This document shows positions 6,216 to 14,587 of a stretch of DNA of 47,988 nt, in pieces. The notes under the pieces are model-generated. The model worked only from the letters and a program-made list of their open reading frames with translations. It did no database searches and had not been told where the DNA came from. Both the position numbers and the translations under genes were made by a program. Position 1 is the stretch's first letter. Each line of letters opens with the position of its first letter. Source of the stretch: a virus; IMG/VR virus record IMGVR_UViG_3300044653_000035, positions 1 to 47,988 of that record; one strand, 5' to 3'.

Positions 6216-8381
6216 TTACGGTGTTCCCAAAAGCAACTGCGGTGCCACGCCGGGTGAAGCCGTCCCACTCCCATACTCCACACCGCCGATCGCTGGAGGA
6301 TTAGGCCGACTAGCTCCGAAAAAGTCTGTCGTAATGCCCATATAAGGCGTTCCGGCACCAATAACAGGACTGCCCGATGTCAGATTCGCCTCAAATGTAG
6401 GGCCAAGAGTTTCATTGAGCAACAGAGGGTCTGTCTGACAGAGGTAATTCGTGGAAGTGATGACGCCGCCTGTCGCCGCTGTGACATAAGGGCATCCGGA
6501 AGTAGGTGTGTTCCAGTAGTCGTTGTGGTCGTCCACGATGGTTGGATTACAGAACGGAGTGCTGCACGTTCCCATCGTCCCACCGCCTTGCCAAGCATAG
6601 GGTATCGCGCTATAGCCATTCTCAAGAATAATGTTGTTTTTGAAAGTGACATTGGCGATGATAGGGTCCGATGTTGTGCAGTTTGCCCACGCTCCTCCTG
6701 AAATACTCCGACAGCCAACAAAAATTGGCTGGCTCGACGCCGCGACTGGAGGCCCGGTAATTGTATTGAAGGCGACGTAAGATTGAGTTTCGTAAGTTGA
6801 AATAATTGCCATTGCAGCGCCACCCGCTCTGCAATAGGGACCGTGGTAGTTGCTTCCAATAGCAGTTGAAAGATAATCGCAATTCCCCACCGCGAAGTTA
6901 TTCCAAATGTAGAACTGCCCCGCACCCTTTAGCTGATTGCCTGAATTTCCCCATGCGTAGACTTGGCTTTCTTCAACCTGTGCATTTTGCTGATCGAAGT
7001 AGAGCGTATCGATTCCATCCTGTGTGTTCCCGAATACCCAGGCCTTGCTCACGATGAACGTACCACCCGTATGTCCAAACCCCATGCCATCGACGCCATC
7101 GCTCTCAGTGTCGAGACTGCTCGTATTCGGTACATCATAAGGAAAGGTGGTCATGCCAGTGGAATTTTGCGCAGCGATCTGCGAAGCAAATGTTACTCCG
7201 CTGGGCAAGCTCACAGAAGATGGATATGGCTCAAGAACTCCGTTCAGCGACACAATGATATTGGTGGCGGTGATCGTGCCTTCGTTGTTACTGTAACTGC
7301 CTCCAGTACCATCGAAACCACCTTGGCCGTTGCCGCTGAATACGGAGTTTGTAATGGTGCCGCCATTCAAAGGGCCGCACTCGCATCCTGTTGCTCCAAG
7401 GCCATGTATCCACATATTGTCGAGGATGAGGTTAGACACCAGCAGCCCTTGAATGCCGTTTCTCCCAATTGCTATGTTCAGACTGGGAGCATTGTTGTAC
7501 TGACCTCCATAGGCATACTGCACATGATCGTCAATATTCAAGCATCCGAACTTGATATTTGCGGTTCCGAGATTGGGGTAATTCGTCCACGAAGTTGCAG
7601 AGAACCCGCCCATATTGAACATCCCGCCCGGAGCGCCCAAAGCATAAAGTTCCGGCATCAATTGCGTGTGACAACCGCTCGGCTCGTCTTTCCCTTCAAT
7701 AGTCGTTGGATGTGTGCTATCCGGTCCTGAAGGCAATCCATACACGGACAGTTGAGCATTTTGGTTATAAGTCGTCGAGCAGGAGCCAGCGAAAATATCT
7801 ATTGCCGCCTGCGGAGCGCCCGGTCCGCACCCCATCGCGTAGCTTCCCGGCTCAATGATTACCGTATCGCCTCCTGCGAAACCGTTCCATACTGTCCCGC
7901 CAGTAGCCAGCAAATAAAACGGGTGGTCGTAAGCACACGCTTGTCCGGTTCCGCTTCCAGGGTATGCCGCATCAGTCTGCCCTGTACAATTCGTTGCATT
8001 GCTGCCATCGGTTCGCACGTACCAGTTGATAGGCGAACGAACCGTGAATAATTGACTTGCGACAGAGCTATTCGTCTGTCCGGATTGAGTTGAGATGGCT
8101 TTCACGGTGACGGTTGTCGTTAGCAGAATCGGCGTTGAATAAGTCTGCGTCGTTCCGCCAGAGCACGTTCCCGCCGTGGGTGCGGTGGGAGTCGATCCGT
8201 CAGTGGTGTAGCAAAGCGTCGCGCCGGACGGAGGGACGAGATACAAGGGGTAGCCTGATGTGCCAGCGGTGTAATATCCCGAACTTCCCGTAATCAGTTG
8301 TCCTTGCGGAGAAAACACCGGGACGGCTAATTGCGCCCATGCGGGAGCGGCTAGGAGGAACGCAAACCGGAGAAACCTTAC
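6216..8381 (-). CDS. Tailspike-like protein: signal peptide, chitobiase C-terminal domain, beta-helix
   Basis: The frame encodes about 720 residues. It opens with RFLRFAFLLAAPAWAQ, a near-perfect signal peptide cut after A-W-A with Gln at +1. About 90 residues like the CHB_HEX_C domain of secreted glycosidases follow (GATLCYTTDGSTPTAP, TVTVKAIS), then a long region rich in short Asn/Gly turns typical of a right-handed parallel beta-helix (GGTITNSVFSGNGQGGFDG, FKNNIILENGYSAI). Such spikes often bind or cleave surface polysaccharide. The mature part has 18 cysteines. The start is a problem: there is no ATG, GTG or TTG near the signal peptide. I placed it at GTA 8381, which overlaps the upstream TAA. 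The next upstream candidate, GTG 8501, would bury the signal peptide. Confidence 0.7.
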   Translation of the reverse strand, partial: VRFLRFAFLLAAPAWAQLAVPVFSPQGQLITGSSGYYTAGTSGYPLYLVPPSGATLCYTTDGSTPTAPTAGTCSGGTTQTYSTPILLTTTVTVKAISTQSGQTNSSVASQLFTVRSPINWYVRTDGSNATNCTGQTDAAYPGSGTGQACAYDHPFYLLATGGTVWNGFAGGDTVIIEPGSYAMGCGPGAPQAAIDIFAGSCSTTYNQNAQLSVYGLPSGPDSTHPTTIEGKDEPSGCHTQLMPELYALGAPGGMFNMGGFSATSWTNYPNLGTANIKFGCLNIDDHVQYAYGGQYNNAPSLNIAIGRNGIQGLLVSNLILDNMWIHGLGATGCECGPLNGGTITNSVFSGNGQGGFDGTGGSYSNNEGTITATNIIVSLNGVLEPYPSSVSLPSGVTFASQIAAQNSTGMTTFPYDVPNTSSLDTESDGVDGMGFGHTGGTFIVSKAWVFGNTQDGIDTLYFDQQNAQVEESQVYAWGNSGNQLKGAGQFYIWNNFAVGNCDYLSTAIGSNYHGPYCRAGGAAMAIISTYETQSYVAFNTITGPPVAASSQPIFVGCRSISGGAWANCTTSDPIIANVTFKNNIILENGYSAIPYAWQGGGTMGTCSTPFCNPTIVDDHNDYWNTPTSGCPYVTAATGGVITSTNYLCQTDPLLLNETLGPTFEANLTSGSPVIGAGTPYMGITTDFFGASRPNPPAIGGVEYGSGTASPGVAPQLLLGTP

Positions 8382-8485
8382 CTTCCAGCGGCCGCCGGAC
8401 TTTGAGTTGGATCTGGTATCGGCGATGTCCCTAACCCGAGCGAAAGCAACGCAAGCACAAAGATTGTGAAGATGAACGTTTTCAT
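8378..8485 (-). CDS. Small hydrophobic peptide upstream of tailspike (35 aa)
   Basis: ATG at 8485 opens MKTFIFTIFVLALLSLGLG followed by TSPIPDPTQSPAAAGR and a TAA. It looks like a signal peptide or membrane anchor with a short Pro-rich tail. Its stop (TAA) overlaps the GTA that begins the tailspike signal peptide. Either it is a coupled leader peptide or it is the true N-terminus of the tailspike displaced by a frameshift. The ribosome binding site is weak. Confidence 0.35.
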   Translation of the reverse strand: MKTFIFTIFVLALLSLGLGTSPIPDPTQSPAAAGR

Positions 8486-8518
8486 GGCACCATGATCTCA
8501 CAAATTGGATGGATTGTC

Positions 8519-9352
8519 TCATAGGCCCGTGAATCCATTCAGGCAAGCCGCCTGGGTGTTCATCTGCGTTCCGGTCTTCACGGATGGATCGGTCGATGCC
8601 CACCACAAGTGAGCAGCAAGGAAATCCGCTGCACCTTCGGCTCGCGCCCCCATTTCATCCATACCTGCGGCAAATCCGCTGGCAGCACACGCCCCTCCGA
8701 ACGACACCATACTATGGCTCACGCAGGTTCCTGATGAACAAATATAGCTCGTGCAGACTCCGGCGCTATTGTCGTAGGTCAAGCCTGTGATGATGAAACT
8801 GGTTGTTCCATAAGTGGTCGAAGTATCGACGACCGCAATTGAGCCGCCTTCCGAGACCAGTACGGGATAGCTTCCGCCGCTGTAACCTCCTCCCCACAAG
8901 ATAGCCCCCGTCCCGTTACCGGCCAAAATTCCAGAGGGGTTAGTTACACTGGTAAATTTAAGGACTGCCATCATTGTGAAGGAACTGCTTGAATTGATCG
9001 CGCTGCTCAATTTAAGCCAGTCGGAAGTTCCATTGAAAGCGGCTGTAGCGAGTGTCCCATTGAGATCATTCGGCGTGTAAACCGGTTCATCGCCACTTGT
9101 GCTTTGCGTGAGGTTAGAACCTCCCACGCTCCCATAATCAGTCAACAAGGTGAGGTTTGTGCTGCTGCCGCAAGATCCGGAGCTGCCGCCGTTGCAGCCA
9201 GTCTTGTAAGAGCCGGCCCATGTGTGAGCCCAGGTGCCGCATGGACCGGCGGCTGCACGCGACTTAAAATCCCGCTGCCCAATCTGCCACTGTGCAGAGC
9301 AAATTTGTGCGGTCAATAACAGTCCGAATATTACCTTGCAGAGACGTTCCAT
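8519..9352 (-). CDS. Exported LamG/lectin-like protein
   Basis: The 277-residue product begins MERLCKVIFGLLLTAQICSAQ, a Sec signal peptide cut after C-S-A with Gln at +1. I chose this ATG because an AGGAG lies 10 bases upstream and it restores a normal signal peptide. The mature region has Gly/Ser/Asn-rich beta strands with the pattern of a concanavalin A-like (LamG) sandwich: TAAFNGTSDWLKLSS, SFTMMAVLKFTS, TSFIITGLTYDNSAGVC. Eight cysteines remain after cleavage. It overlaps the upstream fibre gene by 22 bases. It probably binds a surface glycan, and whether it is in the virion is unknown. Confidence 0.7.
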   Translation of the reverse strand: MERLCKVIFGLLLTAQICSAQWQIGQRDFKSRAAAGPCGTWAHTWAGSYKTGCNGGSSGSCGSSTNLTLLTDYGSVGGSNLTQSTSGDEPVYTPNDLNGTLATAAFNGTSDWLKLSSAINSSSSFTMMAVLKFTSVTNPSGILAGNGTGAILWGGGYSGGSYPVLVSEGGSIAVVDTSTTYGTTSFIITGLTYDNSAGVCTSYICSSGTCVSHSMVSFGGACAASGFAAGMDEMGARAEGAADFLAAHLWWASTDPSVKTGTQMNTQAACLNGFTGL

Positions 9353-12300
9353 GTTGTGCTGGCTCCTGTGGTAACCGTTGACCCGGTATCGTTGCAAACG
9401 TAATAGCTCAGGGTTCCTGAGGCCGAGGGCCACGCTTGGAAGTAAAGCTGCCCGGTGGTTGCCGGTGCCCATCCCGTCACGTCCGTCACGTCAGAATTTG
9501 GCGTGAATGTGGCCGTCATGGTGGTAAGCAGGCCGGTCATGCTTACCGTGCTTGGGGTGCCGGACGAGCCTGTGACGCTGCTGCACGCCCCAGAGGAAAA
9601 GGCTACCGAGCCGCCTACAGTGATTGTCGTATCCGCGACAGGGTACGCTGCTGCGTTTGCATAGGCCGTCGTTGCGATCTTTGTGGAGTTATCGCCTGCG
9701 CTCTGCGTCGTGGTCGTGGGCGATCCAGCGAAGGCAACAGACGACGCGATTTGTGTGCCCGTGATCGTTGCGCTGGTGATGTCAGCCGCGACGATCAAAC
9801 CGCTCGTCACAGCCTGCGTGCTCCCCGCGAAATGGGCTATGCCTACCCCCGGCGAAGAGGATGTAACGCACGACGCGCACGCAATGGTCCCGGTGCTGGT
9901 GATCGTCCCGCCGGTGATGGGTGAAGTGGTGGCGACGCTCGTCACAGTTCCACCGCCGCCGCTGGCCGCCGTGCAACTCGCCCGGATATTCGTCCCGTCG
10001 GATTTCAACGTCACCGTCTCGCTGGCGGTCAAGGTCAGCGTCGTGCCTGAGATATACGTTGAGCAGTTGCCGCCATCCGCAATCGTGGTACCGCTGGCCG
10101 TCCATGTGCCGCCGCTGGAGGTCGTGACGGTGAAGAGCACAAAGGCGCTCGCTGCGGGCGTAGTACTGGTCGCGGAGCCGGTTGCGAAGTAGCACAGGCC
10201 GTTGGCGGGAGTGAAGGAGCCGGTTTCGTCAGTGCAGGCTGCGAGCGCGGGGGCTGGCGGGAATCCAGCGTCTTTGATCTGCCCATTTGTCCCGTTCATC
10301 ACTGCCGCATCGTTGGCCGTCGTGCCGCTTGTCGGCCCTGTGACGATTCCGGCCCCGGTTCCTGCCAGTGGTTCACTGCTCGTGACTGTCGAGGCGGAGG
10401 CCGCAATGGGAACTTGCCCTGCCGTCATGCCGGAGAGACCACTACTACCGCTGCCGCAAGCAGTACCGGTGTTCGTGACGTAGCCCGAAGTGTCGATCTG
10501 CAAACAGTTATGGCCGCTGCCCGCCGCCTGCGTTGGAAACTGGATATTGGGGCTGGTTACTTCAAAGAGAGACGTGAGGCCGACGATCTGATTTGTTACC
10601 TCTAAGTACGATGCGTAACCCTGTCCATGAATCACAACGCCAGTAGCAGTTGCTCCCGTCTCCGCTCCAATGTCGATAAGATTTGTGCCGAGGCCGTAGG
10701 AGCCGTTTGCATATCCGATATGCCCCTGGTTGGTCTTCGTCGAGCCGTCTTGAAAGAATATGCCGCTCAGTTGGTTTGCCTGTGTGCTGTAAACAGCGAT
10801 CGGAACTCCATCACCTGCCGCGATAGTCAGACAGGTCCCGGTGCTGCAAGATGCCAAATTCAAAATCCAGTTGCCATTGCTGTCTGTGCTGATGGGCCAG
10901 TTGTAGTAAGGCGCAAGATTGCTTCCCGGACCGCCCCCAGCCAGCAGTTGATTGTTCGCGTAAGCAGCGAATGTGTTATCTCCGCCCAGAGTCCAGTGCG
11001 TGTTGTCGTAGGAGAAAAACCCTGGATCGGTGTTGGTCTGAATGGCCGACGTAGTGTCGATCAGCAAGTCGTAATCGATGCCCTGAATCGTATTCTGACG
11101 GAGAATCTGCGCGGCCTGCTGGACCTTGTTGATGAAAGTGCCGCTCATCGACGAACCGGTGCCTCCCGCGTAAGTGCTGCCCACATTCGGCGTCATGATG
11201 ATCGTCTTGCAACCTGCTGCCTTCAAGTAATGACTGAGGGAAAGATACTGAGTCACAGCTTGTGGCGCAGTCAGGTTAGGATGGCTTCCGTAACTGCTCA
11301 TGGAATTGAAGAGGCCGCTGCCGCCGAGAATGACATAGTGGTTCCCCGAACCGGCGCACATGGTCGCGTAGTTATTCGTCGTCGCGGCAGACCACATGTC
11401 GGTCACGTTCGATCCACCCTCGGCGTTATTCACAAAGGAAGAGACTCGACCAGTCATCGCACTCAAAGTGGTGAGCTGCTTGGGCCACGGGTTGTTGTAG
11501 CAGAGGCTCGTTCCGCCGATGATGGTGCAACTGGATGCGGGGACCGTAAGTGTAGCGCTCGCTCCTGACCCTGCGCCGCAACCGCTCACCGTCGCTGTCC
11601 CTGTGCCGCTCAATCCTTGACCGAAGTAAGTCAGCGTCCACTGCACTTTTCCTGCCGCATCCGTATAAGCGCCCATGGTGGGCTGTGCTGTGCCAGTCAA
11701 TCCCGAAATGCTTACAGTACAGGTTGCATTCGGTGTATAGCCGGAGCCGCCATTCGTCGCCGAAGGGACCACTTCTCCTTGAACGTCTACCGACTGCTCA
11801 AGCGACGCACCCAGTAGATGCAGGTCGAATGAGGCTGGGAACGGGGAGGAGCCGCCGCTGCCGGGGCAAGCCAAGACGCCCGTACTTGCGTTCACAGTGC
11901 ATGTCGAATTATCGGGCTTCACTCCGCCAAGCGTGGAAGGCTGCGCGATGGGCAGGGTGTAGGAGCCACTACCAACCTGCACGTAGTTCGTACCGTCGTT
12001 GCCAACGGATACCGTAGTCCCATTTGCAATGGTGATGCCCGATCCACTTGGACCGATAATCTGGATCGATTGCCCACCCGTCGTCTTGTTCTCAATCGTG
12101 AAACTGAATCTTCCCGCCGGAGTGATGAGATTTCTTGTCCCGGTCAAACTCACAGAGCTCGTGACGGTAATAACCGAGGGCGATTGGGCGGAGCTCTCCT
12201 GAGCCGTCATCGTGTGGTTAGCATCGGATGCGAAAATGAGCGTCCCATTATTGAAACATGGAAAGCCTTGGCAGCCTAAATTTCCCGTCAGATTAATTTG

Positions 12301-12402
12301 AGGAGCCGGAATTTGAGAAACTGCTCCACGAGAGCAGAAAACAATGGCGATTCCTAACAGGAGGATGTATCCTTTCCTCATGTCAAAGTTAATGGATTTC
12401 AT
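9331..12402 (-). CDS. Exported tail fibre-like protein with split SGNH-hydrolase domain
   Basis: This product of 1023 residues starts at ATG 12402, five bases after GGGAGGG. Residues 1-30 form a signal peptide (YILLLGIAIVFCSRGAVSQ). Residues 195-490 read as an SGNH/GDSL hydrolase: LLGAS (block I, nucleophile Ser200, usual Asp replaced by Ala), NNAEGG (325-330), ILGGSGLFN (358-366) and D466-x2-H469 (block V). About 80 residues of a GGSGYT-type module are inserted after block I. The C-terminal 350 residues are fibre-like (GTVTSVATTSPITGG, NSTKIATTAYANAA). There are 22 cysteines after the signal. Such fibres commonly bind or deacetylate host polysaccharide. Confidence 0.75.
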   Translation of the reverse strand: MKSINFDMRKGYILLLGIAIVFCSRGAVSQIPAPQINLTGNLGCQGFPCFNNGTLIFASDANHTMTAQESSAQSPSVITVTSSVSLTGTRNLITPAGRFSFTIENKTTGGQSIQIIGPSGSGITIANGTTVSVGNDGTNYVQVGSGSYTLPIAQPSTLGGVKPDNSTCTVNASTGVLACPGSGGSSPFPASFDLHLLGASLEQSVDVQGEVVPSATNGGSGYTPNATCTVSISGLTGTAQPTMGAYTDAAGKVQWTLTYFGQGLSGTGTATVSGCGAGSGASATLTVPASSCTIIGGTSLCYNNPWPKQLTTLSAMTGRVSSFVNNAEGGSNVTDMWSAATTNNYATMCAGSGNHYVILGGSGLFNSMSSYGSHPNLTAPQAVTQYLSLSHYLKAAGCKTIIMTPNVGSTYAGGTGSSMSGTFINKVQQAAQILRQNTIQGIDYDLLIDTTSAIQTNTDPGFFSYDNTHWTLGGDNTFAAYANNQLLAGGGPGSNLAPYYNWPISTDSNGNWILNLASCSTGTCLTIAAGDGVPIAVYSTQANQLSGIFFQDGSTKTNQGHIGYANGSYGLGTNLIDIGAETGATATGVVIHGQGYASYLEVTNQIVGLTSLFEVTSPNIQFPTQAAGSGHNCLQIDTSGYVTNTGTACGSGSSGLSGMTAGQVPIAASASTVTSSEPLAGTGAGIVTGPTSGTTANDAAVMNGTNGQIKDAGFPPAPALAACTDETGSFTPANGLCYFATGSATSTTPAASAFVLFTVTTSSGGTWTASGTTIADGGNCSTYISGTTLTLTASETVTLKSDGTNIRASCTAASGGGGTVTSVATTSPITGGTITSTGTIACASCVTSSSPGVGIAHFAGSTQAVTSGLIVAADITSATITGTQIASSVAFAGSPTTTTQSAGDNSTKIATTAYANAAAYPVADTTITVGGSVAFSSGACSSVTGSSGTPSTVSMTGLLTTMTATFTPNSDVTDVTGWAPATTGQLYFQAWPSASGTLSYYVCNDTGSTVTTGASTTWNVSAR

Positions 12403-12841
12403 ACGAACCCTCCCGGAAACCGATGACTGCATTGATTGGCCGTTTCATACGAACAAGATGACCGGCTATGGTAGCTTCAAAATCACCGTAAGCAAGGGCA
12501 AGCAAAAGAATCATCCTGCCCACCGTGTCTCTTACCGCGTCCACAAGGGCGAAATTCCCGAGGGCCTTAACATCGATCATCTCTGCAACAATCCACACTG
12601 CGTGAATCCTAAACATCTCCAAGCGGTTACGCAGCGCGAAAATGTACTTCGCAGTAATGGAATATGCGCCAAATTTGCAAATCAAACTGAATGCAAGAAT
12701 GGTCACCCATACACGCCAGAAAACACCGCCTACGCAAAGCGCGACGGCGCTCGCGAATGCAAGGAGTGCAACAGACAGAAATCTCGAAAGTTTTATCACA
12801 ATAACCTCATGAGACAATCTTCGGCTCGAACGTCCCCGTAA
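12380..12841 (+). CDS. HNH endonuclease, antisense between fibre genes
   Basis: The 153-residue product has a full HNH domain: AHRVSYRVH, then NIDHLCNNPHCVNPKHL (about 64-80) with the Asp-His pair, Asn and final His. A C-terminal zinc-like segment follows (CKNGHPYTPENTAY, ECKECNRQ). It is encoded on the plus strand in the gap between two minus-strand fibre genes, overlapping the first codons of one by 23 bases and the last codons of the other by 35. The start is not certain: ATG 12380 fits the family length, while 12344, 12365 and 12392 are alternatives. It behaves like a free-standing homing endonuclease. No other gene fills 12403-12806. Confidence 0.8.
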   Translation: MSKLMDFIRTLPETDDCIDWPFHTNKMTGYGSFKITVSKGKQKNHPAHRVSYRVHKGEIPEGLNIDHLCNNPHCVNPKHLQAVTQRENVLRSNGICAKFANQTECKNGHPYTPENTAYAKRDGARECKECNRQKSRKFYHNNLMRQSSARTSP

Positions 12842-13874
12842 GCGAATTTGTGGACTGATATAAGTACATAACCACGACGACGCCGAATTGATTTGTGAAG
12901 GTCACCGTTATCGGCGCGTTGAACGCAAAAGGGAAGCCTGTCTCGGCATCGACGAAGGTATGAGAACCGCCGAGGAGCAAGAGATAGATCGCCTGCCCGG
13001 AGACCGTAAACGGCCCGAAGGTTTCGCCTATCGTCTCCGTTCCAAGTTGCACGCTCGGCAAAACGTCTGTCGTCGAAAGCACGGCAGTCGTACCGCTGGC
13101 CGTGACTGTCGAAGTTGCTCCAGATGTTCCGGGTCCAGCGAAGATTCGTGGATTCCAAGTATAAGTCTGAGTAGCCATCTGCGCCGTAGCTCCTATCGCG
13201 TTTAAGGTGACCGTCGTACTGGTCACCGTAGTGTGGTGGAAACTTCCGACGATGGTCCCGCTTGTGAACGGCGAGATTAGATTCAGCGGAGAATCAATGG
13301 AATCGGTGTTGGTGATATTCGCTGATGAAGGGGTGCCGGAGTAGGTTGCGGAGCAAGTGGGATTAGTCACCGTCTGCCCGATTTCAAGCGATCCTCCACA
13401 TCCTGTGAATGAATTGATTGTGAATCCAGCCGTCAAAAATATCGTCACCGCGCCCGTGCAACTATTACCCACTAGCGGCGTGCAGCCGATTCCAGTTAGA
13501 GGCGTGATGGATGACACTCCTCCGTTGACCGTGCTCGCTGCCAGAACGTTTTGATCCGGATAAGTCAATGTTCCGGTGTAGGGGCTGTAGTAAACGACCG
13601 TCACGCATCCCTGCGCCGCGTAAGCGAAATTCTGGCCGAGGCCGTTCGTGAGAAGTGGTTGCGTTAATGGTGTCCCACCTGTTGCTTTCGGATAAAGCGT
13701 CGCCAAAACACCCGCTGGCTGTCCGCAGGCTGATTGGGTGTAGACGTTGATTGTCGCCCCAGATACAGCCTGACCTTGGGCGGTCGAAAGCTGAAACTGA
13801 ATCAGGCCGTAGGTCTGTGCGAGCGCACATCGCACTCCCAGCATAACTAAAATCAGAATGAATATGCGGCGCAT
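12807..13874 (-). CDS. Exported fibre-like protein
   Basis: The 355-residue product begins MRRIFILILVMLGVRCALAQ, a Sec signal peptide cut after A-L-A with Gln at +1. The ATG is preceded by AGGGGGATTG. The first 100 mature residues (YGLIQFQLSTAQGQAVSGA, INVYTQSACGQPAGVLATLY) resemble the small beta domain found at the N-terminus of many phage fibre and baseplate-associated proteins. The rest is Ser/Thr/Gly-rich beta structure. Six cysteines remain after the signal, all in the first half. It is the first of four adjacent exported fibre-like genes. Exact function unknown. Confidence 0.7.
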   Translation of the reverse strand: MRRIFILILVMLGVRCALAQTYGLIQFQLSTAQGQAVSGATINVYTQSACGQPAGVLATLYPKATGGTPLTQPLLTNGLGQNFAYAAQGCVTVVYYSPYTGTLTYPDQNVLAASTVNGGVSSITPLTGIGCTPLVGNSCTGAVTIFLTAGFTINSFTGCGGSLEIGQTVTNPTCSATYSGTPSSANITNTDSIDSPLNLISPFTSGTIVGSFHHTTVTSTTVTLNAIGATAQMATQTYTWNPRIFAGPGTSGATSTVTASGTTAVLSTTDVLPSVQLGTETIGETFGPFTVSGQAIYLLLLGGSHTFVDAETGFPFAFNAPITVTFTNQFGVVVVMYLYQSTNSLTGTFEPKIVS

Positions 13875-13882
13875 CAATCCCC

Positions 13883-14587
13883 CTAACTGCACAATTTGGC
13901 GACAATCGTTCCGCTTCCCGATGTCCCACTGATCGAGTACCGCGCGAAATTCGCCTTTCCATTCCACTGCGTTGTCCCATAAGTCGCCACGCCGCCGCTC
14001 ACCGTAACCACGTTTGTGATGGCGGTTTGCCATTGCGTCGCTGGAGTGTTCGTCATGGCAACTTGGAGGGCCACAACGCAGGCGGTGGGAAGCGTCGGGA
14101 AATTCACTTCGCATTCCAGGTACTCTGGGCCTTGGCCAGCATCCCACGGCACGGTGTAAGGTAGACCGACAGCTTGCGATTGTCCATTGGCTACCGTATC
14201 GCCAACTTCCGGCTGTGGAATCAGACCCGTGCCGCCATCCGCAGTTTTGGAGTAGACATTGTATCCGCTGCCAGTCACCGTCAGAGTACCTACGCCCGTG
14301 GCGGCGGTCACGGAAACCGACGATGCGGTGATCGCCGAATTCGTCACATTAAATTGCGGATCGGTGGCGAGACCATAAGCTGTCAGCACTCCATAGGGGC
14401 TTACAGGAATATCCCCTTCGACAATCGTGAAGTAATAGGTCAGCACTGTTGACGTGGACGCGACCGCGTTGATCGCAATTTTGGTCGAGGCTTTCGTTGA
14501 CGGAAAGCTACCGAACAAATAGGCAGGAATCCCTGGAATCAGTTTCTTCGGCACTGTGGCGAACGGTGATGCGTTGAAAACGGTCAT
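13883..14587 (-). CDS. Putative virion structural protein
   Basis: The 234-residue protein has no signal peptide. It consists of beta-type segments rich in Thr, Val, Ser and Gly (STVLTYYFTIVEGDIPVSPY, TASSVSVTAATGVGTLTVTG), ending ISGTSGSGTIVAKLCS. It overlaps the upstream gene by ATGA and precedes the exported fibre cassette. This suggests a tail or fibre-attachment protein that stays in the cytoplasm. I do not recognise a family. Confidence 0.65.
   Translation of the reverse strand: MTVFNASPFATVPKKLIPGIPAYLFGSFPSTKASTKIAINAVASTSTVLTYYFTIVEGDIPVSPYGVLTAYGLATDPQFNVTNSAITASSVSVTAATGVGTLTVTGSGYNVYSKTADGGTGLIPQPEVGDTVANGQSQAVGLPYTVPWDAGQGPEYLECEVNFPTLPTACVVALQVAMTNTPATQWQTAITNVVTVSGGVATYGTTQWNGKANFARYSISGTSGSGTIVAKLCS

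Noticed and set aside
6963-7730. Plus-strand open frame of 255 codons
   Set aside because: Antisense to the beta-helix tailspike, with no ribosome binding site and no recognisable domain.
10627-11568. Plus-strand open frame of 313 codons
   Set aside because: It lies fully antisense to the fibre protein at 9331-12402, has no ribosome binding site and an unnatural composition.
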